This document shows, one piece after another, positions 1-5,271 of a stretch of 5,271 nucleotides of DNA. The notes under the pieces were generated by a model. The model was not told where the DNA came from, searched no databases, and saw only the letters and a list, made by a program, of their open reading frames with translations. Origin of the DNA: Bryobacteraceae bacterium (GTDB taxonomy: Bacteria > Acidobacteriota > Terriglobia > Bryobacterales > Bryobacteraceae); assembly GCA_030036985.1 (NCBI GenBank), contig JASHSD010000766.1:1-5271 (forward strand), read 5' to 3'. A program made the position numbers and the translations under genes. Each line of letters starts with the position of its first letter. The first letter of the stretch is position 1.

Positions 1-1
1 G

Positions 2-61
2 CGCAAGCAAGCGGTTTTTCGCAAACGGATTGGTTATTTGGTGACACGTCCTAATCGTTAA
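2..61 (+). CDS. possible C-terminal end of an upstream gene (partial, uncertain)
   Basis: Reading from base 2 gives 19 codons and a TAA at 59-61. The tail is basic, starting RKQAVFRKRIGYLV and ending TRPNR. It would be the last residues of a gene entering from the left, ending about 40 bases before the ClC start. Another + frame ends with TAA at 52-54 and the third with TGA at 40-42, so the frame choice is weak. It rests only on the plausible basic tail. No family can be named from so few residues, and the stretch may be non-coding leader for the ClC gene. Confidence 0.2.
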   Translation, partial: RKQAVFRKRIGYLVTRPNR

Positions 62-103
62 AAACGTTCCGAATAATCCGAACCCGTCGGATATCGCCGG
101 CTA

Positions 104-1876
104 TTGGCGAGATCCGTGCTCGCCAAACGGTGTCCAGTGCCGTCTGCCGACAGCCCGATTCCCGCTTCGCGCCCGCTCAGCCCGCCGATTTTCTGGCTAT
201 TTTCCATACTGGTCGGCATGGTCGCGGGACTTGGCGCCGCGGCGTTCCGGTATCTGATCGGGTTCGTTCATAATCTGCTGTTTCTGGGAATCCTGTCCGC
301 AAACTACGATGCCAGCGCGCATACGGCGCCCTCTCCATTTGGCCCATTCATCATCCTGGCGCCGGTGGCCGTCGCCTTCATCGTTGCGTTTCTGGTGAAG
401 AATTTCGCCCCCGAGGCTCGGGGTCACGGCGTCCCCGAAGTCATGGAGGCGGTCTACTTCAATAAAGGCGTTATCCGCCCCGTTGTGTCGGTGATCAAAG
501 CGGTGGCGTCGGCGCTTTCTATCGGCAGCGGAGGATCCGTCGGCCGCGAGGGCCCGATGATCCAGATCGGCGCCTGCTTCGGCTCGACCGTCGGTCAGGC
601 CGCGCATCTGCCTGCCTGGCAAACCATCACGCTGGTTGCGGCAGGCTCGGGCGGCGGCATTGCGGCCGCATTCAACACCCCGGTCGGAGGAGTGCTCTTC
701 GCGGTCGAACTCGTGATGCACGAGGTCAGCGCCCGCACCCTGATTCCCGTGGTCAGCGCCACCGCGACCGCAACATATATCAGCCGGCTCTTCTTCGGTC
801 CGCACGCCGCGTTCACGATGCCCGGCTATCCGGTCACCTACTTCCACCTGACGAACCCCTGGCTGCTTCTTGCCTACGCCGTGCTCGGCGCGATCACCGG
901 GCTGGTTGCCACGCTGTTCATCAGCGCCCTTGCCCGCACCGAAGTGTTCTTTGAGAAATACGTGCGCGGCGGATACTACGTGCAGCATCCTCTGGGCATG
1001 CTCATCGTTGGCGGGATTATCTACGCCATGGTGCGGATCTACGGCCATTATTACGTGGAAGGCGTGGGGTATGCGACCATTCAGGACGTTCTGAACGGAG
1101 CGCCTTTTCCCATCTACCTGCTGCTGTTGCTGTTTTTCCTGAAAATGGTCTGCACCTCGCTGACGCTGGGAACAGGCGCCTCGGGCGGCATTTTTTCGCC
1201 CTCGCTTTTCATGGGTTCGACCACCGGCGCCGCGTTCGGAATCGTGCTTCGCCACTTCTTTCCGTCGCTCGATATCAGCCCGTCGGCGTTCGCGGTGGTC
1301 GGCATGGGCGGCGTGGTGGGCGCCGCTACGGGCGCGGCCATGGCGGCGATCGTCATGATTTTTGAAATGACGCAGGATTACACCGTGATCGTTCCGCTGA
1401 CTCTGACGGTCGCCATCAGCTACGCCGTGCGCAAAGCCGTATCCCGCGACAGCATCTATACGCGCAAACTCACCCTGCGCGGAGAGTTCGTTCCGGAAAC
1501 GCTGCGCTCGGATGTTTCATTCACGCACCACGCCGCCGATGTAATGAACAAGAGCATCGAGGTCGTGCCGCGGCCGGAGGCCGTTCCCGCTCAGGGGAAA
1601 GACGGCACGGCCTATCTCGTAGTCGACGATTCGCGGCATATTGCCGGGATTGCGGCTCCGGAGAACTTATCGACACCGAAGATTCAATCGCGGTACGCCG
1701 TCGTCGCCCCGCGCGATTCCACGGCGGATGTGATCGCCGCGATGGAGCGGGCGAACGCTTGCGTCGCCCTGGTCAGCGCAAACGGCGACCATCCTTCGCC
1801 TTCCGACGTGAAGGGCGTGATCACCCGCAAGGAGATTATGGACGCCTTGAACCGCGATATGGAACTGTTCGGCTGA
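104..1876 (+). CDS. ClC-family chloride channel/transporter with degenerate C-terminal CBS region
   Basis: A 590-residue inner-membrane protein of the voltage-gated chloride channel (ClC) family, which moves Cl- or related anions, by exchange with H+ in many bacterial members. Hydrophobic helices fill residues 29-445. Signature loops are visible in order: GHGVPE (107-112), GREGP (147-151) with the gating glutamate E149, FNTPVGGVLFAVE (190-202), and GGIFSPS (361-367). Tyr452 probably matches the pore tyrosine of the E. coli protein (Y445). Residues 470-590 look like a cytoplasmic CBS pair: the second half (about 531-582) is recognisable, while the first is short and degenerate. At the position of the internal proton glutamate (E203 in E. 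coli ClC-ec1) this protein has Leu203, and at the anion-coordinating serine it has His108. The start is uncertain. TTG at 104 follows an in-frame TAA at 74, and GTG at 116 (residue 5) is an alternative; neither has a strong ribosome site. ATG at 218 would cut into the first helix. Confidence 0.95.
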   Translation: MARSVLAKRCPVPSADSPIPASRPLSPPIFWLFSILVGMVAGLGAAAFRYLIGFVHNLLFLGILSANYDASAHTAPSPFGPFIILAPVAVAFIVAFLVKNFAPEARGHGVPEVMEAVYFNKGVIRPVVSVIKAVASALSIGSGGSVGREGPMIQIGACFGSTVGQAAHLPAWQTITLVAAGSGGGIAAAFNTPVGGVLFAVELVMHEVSARTLIPVVSATATATYISRLFFGPHAAFTMPGYPVTYFHLTNPWLLLAYAVLGAITGLVATLFISALARTEVFFEKYVRGGYYVQHPLGMLIVGGIIYAMVRIYGHYYVEGVGYATIQDVLNGAPFPIYLLLLLFFLKMVCTSLTLGTGASGGIFSPSLFMGSTTGAAFGIVLRHFFPSLDISPSAFAVVGMGGVVGAATGAAMAAIVMIFEMTQDYTVIVPLTLTVAISYAVRKAVSRDSIYTRKLTLRGEFVPETLRSDVSFTHHAADVMNKSIEVVPRPEAVPAQGKDGTAYLVVDDSRHIAGIAAPENLSTPKIQSRYAVVAPRDSTADVIAAMERANACVALVSANGDHPSPSDVKGVITRKEIMDALNRDMELFG

Positions 1877-2380
1877 CCGCCGAAACCGCCTGCACTCTGC
1901 CTTTAAACAGCAGCGAGTACAAATAGCGTTGCGCGAGCGGATCGTCCTTGACATCGGGCCACGTTACGAAAGCCAGCCGAGCCTTTGCTATGTCTATTGC
2001 CGCATCCGCCGGATCGAATGGCTGTCCGATGTCGTAATCAGCCTTTTGCCGTTCTTCCTGCAGATCGACGAAAGCTTCCGCAACAATCGCCAATCTAAGA
2101 CGAAGGCCTTGTTCCTAGTCGGCGGTCTCGGCATTCCGGGCACGACCAATCTCTTTCAGAATTGCGTTAGACGCATCCTTCATCCGCCGATGGTCAAACG
2201 TACGCGCCAGCCGCGGGTGATGGTCGGCATGTTTCCAATTGATGATCGCGTCGCAGATCAAAAGGTGAGCGTCTAATAGGCGACTGAAACAGCCCGCCGC
2301 ACATTTGCCTCGTTGGTGTTGCTATCGCGAATAAGAAACTCGGCCTGCTCGATGAGCAGCTCCGGCAGATCGGTGACCAC
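1836..2380 (-). pseudogene. disrupted HEPN-like domain gene (frameshift plus two in-frame TAG codons)
   Basis: Three minus-strand pieces together make one protein. Piece 1 starts at GTG 2380 and encodes 35 residues (VVTDLPELLIEQAEF to RRAVSVAY) before TAG at 2275-2273. Piece 2 is in another frame (2267-2118), running from HLLICDAIINW through RLARTFDHRRMKDA to ETAD, and ends at TAG 2117-2115. Piece 3 continues in that frame (2114-1836), with VAEAFVDLQEERQKADYD as its conserved-looking core. I recall a bacterial family of roughly 150 residues with N-terminal AYYALFHLL, a middle RAFEHRDMK-like segment and a late VAEAFVxLQxxRHxADYD; the pieces fit it in order. Against AYYALFHLL, the first break looks like Tyr to TAG plus a loss of about 4 bases near 2267. 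The segment RLARTFDH fits the R-X4-6-H pattern of HEPN ribonucleases. GTG 2380 is 9 bases after the stop of the 93-residue gene. The last ~20 codons run antisense through the ClC 3' end, so the original stop may also be lost. Assembly error remains possible. Confidence 0.75.
1868..1884. terminator. short hairpin over the ClC stop codon, weak terminator candidate
   Basis: TTCGGC (1868-1873) and GCCGAA (1879-1884) form a perfect 6-base-pair stem with a 5-base loop that includes the ClC TGA codon (1874-1876). It sits between the convergent ClC gene and the disrupted HEPN-like gene, where a bidirectional terminator would be expected. No T-run follows on either strand, so intrinsic termination is not well supported. 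The stem could also be chance in GC-rich DNA. Confidence 0.2.
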
Positions 2381-2389
2381 GCTATCGGA

Positions 2390-2671
2390 TCAACTCGCGA
2401 AACTCAGATAGGAGTGTATCCCGAGCTCATCGGTCCAAGCCAAGTGAAGAAGATCCGATTGCATCTCCTGCGCCAATTTCAGAAATTCGGGGTCTGCGGA
2501 CTTTTTTCGAACTGTGGCCGTAACGAATATGGCCGGATCGCCGTCCCAGTCGGAGCCGACACGGAAATCGATTCCCTTGACAAGCGGATTGTCCGCATAC
2601 GCCGCCTGAAAGCGGCCAATCCGCTCCGCAATTTCCTCGGTAGTGACCCGTCCTGGGATGATGATCGCCAT
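2390..2671 (-). CDS. uncharacterised 93-residue protein, likely partner of the adjacent HEPN-like gene
   Basis: A small, soluble, intact protein of 93 residues with no signal peptide or membrane segment. It has an N-terminal amphipathic helix (about 10-27, TEEIAERIGRFQAAYADN), a central strand-rich part (about 32-55: KGIDFRVGSDWDGDPAIFV, then TATVRKK), a helix (about 61-78) and an ending with GIHSYLSF. Start ATG 2671 is chosen because the family-like sequence begins there; the longer frame upstream reads arginine- and glycine-rich shadow sequence inside rpoD. The ATG lies one base after the rpoD TAA (TAATATG), so translational coupling and co-transcription with rpoD are likely. No clear ribosome site is seen, which fits coupling. 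It stops (TGA 2392-2390) 9 bases before the GTG of the broken HEPN-like gene, in the same frame. I recall such small proteins sitting beside HEPN-like genes but know no function. An antitoxin-like role is inference from position only. Confidence 0.8.
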   Translation of the reverse strand: MAIIIPGRVTTEEIAERIGRFQAAYADNPLVKGIDFRVGSDWDGDPAIFVTATVRKKSADPEFLKLAQEMQSDLLHLAWTDELGIHSYLSFAS

Positions 2672-2672
2672 A

Positions 2673-4202
2673 TTACCGCGCGGCCAGCAGCGCCCGCAGC
2701 CGCCGCGCCCGCTCCGGCGCCCGCAGCTGCCGCAGCGCCTTGGCCTCAATCTGCCGGATGCGTTCGCGCGTGACGTCGAACTCCTGGCCGATCTCTTCCA
2801 GCGTATGCTCACGCTCGCAGCCAATGCCGAAGCGCAGCCGGATCACCTTTTCCTCTTTGGGCGAAAGCGTCTTCAAAATGCCCGCGGTCTCGTCGCGCAC
2901 ATTCGATTCGATCACCGCGTCGACCGGCGAGCCGACCCAGCGGTCCTCAATCAGATCGCCCAGCGCCGATTCGCCGTCGCGCCCCACAGGCGTTTCGAGC
3001 GAAACGGGATCGCGCGAGATCGTCTTCAGCTTCTGCACCTTCTCCACCGGAATATCCATCCGGCGGCTGATCTCTTCGTTGGTCGGCGTCCGGCCCAGTT
3101 CCTTTTCCAGCTCGCGCGAAGCGCGCAGGAACTTGTTCATGCTCTCGTTCATGTGGACCGGAATGCGGATTGTCCGCGACTGGTCGGCAATGGCGCGCGT
3201 AATGGCCTGGCGGATCCACCACGTGGCGTAGGTCGAAAATTTGTAGCCGCGCCGATACTCGAACTTATCGGCGGCGCGCATCAGGCCGATGTTGCCCTCC
3301 TGAATCAGGTCGAGCAGATGCAGCCCGCGATTGACGTACTTCTTGGCGACCGAAACAACGAGGCGAAGGTTGGCTTCGACCAGGTCTTTCTTCGCCCGCT
3401 CGGCTTCCTGCTCGCCATGACGGATTACGGTCAGGCTGTGCTTCAGCTCTTCCAGCGTCGCGGCGGCGCCGACTTCGCGCTTGCGGATTTCGCGCTTCAA
3501 CTCGCGGATGCGAGGCTGCTGCGCAGCGTTATTCTTGCCTTCGAGCTTCTTCAGCTCCCGGTCGAGGTGGTTCAGTTCGTCCACCGCGCGTTCGATTTCG
3601 CGCGTAAACTCGCGCCAGCGGCTGCTCACCCACGGAATGGCGCGGATCGAGAGGGAAGTCTCGACCAGAGCGCGGTAGAGCTTCATCATCAGTCTGCGCC
3701 GCGCGCGCTTGTTGGTGGGCGGATCTTCCAGCTTCTCCTGCAACTGAGACGCCTTCCGGTGCGAGTTCTGGATTTCCGAGAAGATCTGGCGAATATCGGC
3801 GCGCTTCTTGAGGTCGGCGGGGGTGCCTTCCTCGATCTCGCCGCCGATGTCGACCATGTTGTCGAGTTCGTCGGGATTCATGCGCAGTTGCTCGGCCAGT
3901 TCGACCACCGCCAGTTGCACCAGAGCCGAGCGGCTGATGGCCTTCTGCATGCGCACCTTACCCCGCTCCATGCGGCGCGCCAGATCCACTTCGCCCTCGC
4001 GCGTCAGCAGCGGCACGGCGCCCATTTCCCGCAGATACACGCGTACCGGATCGTCCGTGTAGATCGACTCTTCGACCTGCTGCTGGTGCGGATGGACGAA
4101 ATCCGCATCGGCCTCGGGATCGAAGAACTTCGTCGCTTCTTCGTCGAAGTTGATCCCTACGGGCGTCTCGCTCAGAAATTGATCGTCGTCATCATGCGGC
4201 AT
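2673..4202 (-). CDS. rpoD: RNA polymerase primary sigma factor RpoD (sigma-70)
   Basis: A 509-residue housekeeping sigma factor that binds core RNA polymerase and recognises -10 and -35 promoter elements. Domains in order: an acidic N-terminus (1-48, DDDD at 4-7) with no recognisable region 1.1; region 1.2 (about 49-80, DDPVRVYLREMGAVPLLTRE); a charged, helical non-conserved region (about 85-265); region 2 (about 270-348), with core-binding DLIQEGNIGLMRAADKFEY and the -10-melting YKFSTYATWWIRQAI; region 3 with the sigma-finger segment around 401-420 (SLETPVGRDGESALGDLIED); and region 4 (about 445-494), whose helix-turn-helix TLEEIGQEFDVTRERIRQIE contacts -35. Start ATG 4202 follows AGGGGGA by 6 bases. 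It is shorter than the 613-residue E. coli protein, mainly at the N-terminus and non-conserved region. dnaG is not immediately upstream, unlike the classical rpsU-dnaG-rpoD operon; instead a PBP gene diverges. The stop abuts the next gene with one base between. Confidence 0.97.
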   Translation of the reverse strand: MPHDDDDQFLSETPVGINFDEEATKFFDPEADADFVHPHQQQVEESIYTDDPVRVYLREMGAVPLLTREGEVDLARRMERGKVRMQKAISRSALVQLAVVELAEQLRMNPDELDNMVDIGGEIEEGTPADLKKRADIRQIFSEIQNSHRKASQLQEKLEDPPTNKRARRRLMMKLYRALVETSLSIRAIPWVSSRWREFTREIERAVDELNHLDRELKKLEGKNNAAQQPRIRELKREIRKREVGAAATLEELKHSLTVIRHGEQEAERAKKDLVEANLRLVVSVAKKYVNRGLHLLDLIQEGNIGLMRAADKFEYRRGYKFSTYATWWIRQAITRAIADQSRTIRIPVHMNESMNKFLRASRELEKELGRTPTNEEISRRMDIPVEKVQKLKTISRDPVSLETPVGRDGESALGDLIEDRWVGSPVDAVIESNVRDETAGILKTLSPKEEKVIRLRFGIGCEREHTLEEIGQEFDVTRERIRQIEAKALRQLRAPERARRLRALLAAR

Positions 4203-4208
4203 GGCCGG

Positions 4209-4215
4209 TCCCCCT
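4209..4215 (-). promoter_or_regulatory. ribosome binding site of rpoD
   Basis: The minus strand reads AGGGGGA, then six bases (CCGGCC), then the ATG at 4202. Sequence and spacing suit a Shine-Dalgarno site and fix the rpoD start there. Confidence 0.6.
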
Positions 4216-4235
4216 GAATTTCGATTCGCGCCCTG

Positions 4236-4305
4236 AAAAACTCAAAAACATTAGCTTGCCGGAACTTCTCATCTTTTTTAATTTGTTTAAGTTAGAAAGG
4301 AAAAA
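4236..4305. promoter_or_regulatory. AT-rich core of the divergent rpoD / PBP intergenic region
   Basis: Bases 4203-4414 separate two divergent genes. The block at about 4236-4305 is clearly AT-rich against GC-rich surroundings, with runs such as TTTTTTAATTTGTTTAAG and GGAAAAAACC. Promoters for both directions most likely lie here. On the minus strand I find no pair of hexamers close to sigma-70 consensus at proper spacing, so no rpoD promoter is called. The remaining intergenic sequence (4306-4414) shows nothing I can name. Confidence 0.4.
4256..4284 (+). promoter_or_regulatory. candidate sigma-70 promoter for the PBP gene
   Basis: TTGCCG (4256-4261) matches the -35 consensus at four of six positions. 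It is 17 bases from TAATTT (4279-4284), which keeps the first, second and last bases of the -10 consensus. The spacing is ideal but the -10 is weak. It would give a leader of roughly 125 bases before the ATG at 4415. It is a guess from consensus matching. Confidence 0.2.
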
Positions 4306-4414
4306 ACCGGGTCAGCCACGGCGACCGCACACAACTCCCGAGTTTCGATGTTACCACAGCCTCTTCCGCGGGAACAGACCCTTCCTATAGTCGTTTGATG
4401 AAAGCCGGGGGCCG

Positions 4415-5271
4415 ATGGTTACAGGACAGCGCCTGAGTGTCGAATCGCTCAATGGACCTCGGTGCGCATGGAACAGTGTGATTCAACTCCTGCCGGAGGC
4501 GCCGGAAGCGAAAACCCATGACCGGCCCGCTGAAAAAACACGCCGTTGCGCCAAATTGGCGGCATGGCTGCGCCGGACGGTATCCCTCCGGCTCCTCGTG
4601 ATCGCAGGCATCGCCTTGGGAATTCCGCTGGGGATCGGGCTGCTGCTCGTCGCCATCCTCTATGTTCGCGACTCGCGCGAGATTGATCGCCAGGTGCGGG
4701 CCGGCGTTTTCGCCGACTCGGTGAACATATACGCCGCCCCGCTTTACCTTTCTGTGGGAGACTTGTTGAGCCTGGCAGATCTGGGCAACGAATTGGAGAT
4801 TGCCGGTTATCGCCAGTCGCAGGATGGCAGTCCGCTGACGTGGCGCGCGCGCAACGGTTGGGTTGAGATCTTCTCACGGCGCTCCGAGTGGCCCGCGCGG
4901 ATACTGGTCACAAAGGGCCGGGTCGCCCACATCGAATCCGGCGGCCGCGAAGCCGGGCAAATCTACCTTGACTCTCCGCTGCTGACGATGTTGTCAACGA
5001 AGAAGGGCGAGGAGCGGTTGCCTGTGGCGTTCAGCCAGATCCCGCCGGTGCTGATCAACGCGGTGCTCGCCGCCGAGGACAAGCGGTTCTTTCAGCACGA
5101 CGGATTCGACGTTCGCCGCATCCTCAAGGCCGCATATGACGATCTTCGCGACGGCCGCAAGGAACAGGGCGCCTCGACCCTGACCATGCAGTTGGTGCGC
5201 GGGCTTTGGCTCGACCCGCATAAACGCTGGATGCGCAAGCTTTCCGAAGCCGTCATGACCATCCATCTCGA
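4415..5271 (+). CDS. class A penicillin-binding protein (PBP1-type), N-terminal part, truncated by window end
   Basis: 285 complete codons run off the right edge. The product polymerises lipid II glycan chains (GT51 glycosyltransferase) and, in its missing C-terminal part, should cross-link peptides. Seen in order: a cytoplasmic tail (1-55) with basic residues (RR at 43-44 and 53-54), one membrane anchor (about 58-83), a UB2H-like region as in E. coli PBP1B (about 100-195, starting ADSVNIYAAPLYLSVGDL), and the start of the GT51 domain. GT51 motif 1 is AAEDKRFFQHDGFD with catalytic Glu221; motif 2 is GASTLTMQ (252-259); motif 3 is RKLSEA (274-279). ATG 4415 is the only ATG between the in-frame TAG at 4388 and the anchor. 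A GGGGG run lies only 3 bases upstream of it, so the start is moderately sure; GTG 4478 is an alternative. The gene diverges from rpoD. The UB2H-like part suggests a PBP1B-like enzyme rather than PBP1A, but the transpeptidase domain is not visible. Confidence 0.92.
   Translation, partial: MVTGQRLSVESLNGPRCAWNSVIQLLPEAPEAKTHDRPAEKTRRCAKLAAWLRRTVSLRLLVIAGIALGIPLGIGLLLVAILYVRDSREIDRQVRAGVFADSVNIYAAPLYLSVGDLLSLADLGNELEIAGYRQSQDGSPLTWRARNGWVEIFSRRSEWPARILVTKGRVAHIESGGREAGQIYLDSPLLTMLSTKKGEERLPVAFSQIPPVLINAVLAAEDKRFFQHDGFDVRRILKAAYDDLRDGRKEQGASTLTMQLVRGLWLDPHKRWMRKLSEAVMTIHL

Noticed and set aside
197..1255. A 352-codon minus-strand open frame opposite the ClC gene
   Set aside because: The translation is rich in R, H, G, Q and D without domain features. 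The opposite strand carries clear ClC motifs, so this is a codon-bias shadow.
2115..2275. Recoding of TAG (both interruptions are TAG) as a programmed event or alternative code
   Set aside because: A frame change is also needed near 2267, so TAG readthrough alone does not restore the protein. No other gene here contains in-frame TAG and no recoding element is seen. Ordinary decay is simpler.
1929..2276. A 115-codon + strand open frame in the gap between ClC and rpoD
   Set aside because: The minus strand here reads as conserved HEPN-like sequence in collinear pieces, while this product matches nothing recognisable. It exists because it is antisense to the decayed gene.
2672..2824. The N-terminal extension of the small gene into rpoD (start at 2824)
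   Set aside because: Its 51 extra residues are an out-of-frame reading of the rpoD 3' end, rich in R, G, S and C. The ATG at 2671 starts where family-like sequence begins.
2643..4217. A 524-codon + strand open frame antisense to rpoD
   Set aside because: It is fully opposite an unmistakable sigma-70 gene. Its product is compositionally odd (rich in R, H, Q, L, A) with no family signature. Long antisense frames are common in GC-rich genes.
4362..4376. Small inverted repeat TTCC-GCG-GGAA as a possible operator
   Set aside because: The arms are only four bases and there is a single copy. It matches no operator I know well enough to name.
4449..4877. A 142-codon minus-strand open frame opposite the PBP gene
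   Set aside because: The + strand has a membrane anchor followed by GT51 motifs in one continuous frame. The minus product is R/P/S-rich shadow sequence.

Overview
The window looks like chromosomal DNA of a GC-rich Gram-negative-type bacterium. The primary sigma factor and the class A penicillin-binding protein resemble forms I associate with Acidobacteriota (Solibacter/Bryobacter-like); this is pattern memory, not a search result. Most of the window is ordinary housekeeping sequence. The unusual part is a small decayed module between a chloride channel gene and rpoD.

Layout. Bases 1-103 hold perhaps the last codons of an upstream gene. A complete ClC-family anion channel/transporter gene with a degenerate C-terminal CBS part follows on + (104-1876, start TTG or GTG). 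Facing it on the minus strand is a three-gene run read from right to left. rpoD (4202-2673) comes first, then a 93-residue uncharacterised protein whose ATG lies one base after the rpoD stop (2671-2390), then a broken HEPN-like gene (2380-1836) that carries a frameshift and two in-frame TAG codons. The 3' end of the broken gene runs into the 3' end of the ClC gene. A 212-base divergent intergenic region (4203-4414) with an AT-rich core separates rpoD from a + strand gene for a bifunctional class A penicillin-binding protein, cut off by the window end inside its glycosyltransferase domain.

How they work together. RpoD directs core RNA polymerase to housekeeping promoters, the PBP builds peptidoglycan, and the ClC protein moves anions across the inner membrane; there is no sign of a shared pathway. 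The 93-residue gene and the HEPN-like gene look like a two-gene module, possibly toxin-antitoxin-like, placed so that it would be transcribed with rpoD. The small first gene is intact and the HEPN-like gene is disrupted. The module region is less GC-rich than rpoD: I counted 30 of 60 G/C in 2041-2100 against 39 of 60 in 3061-3120. No tRNA, rRNA, CRISPR array or insertion sequence was seen.
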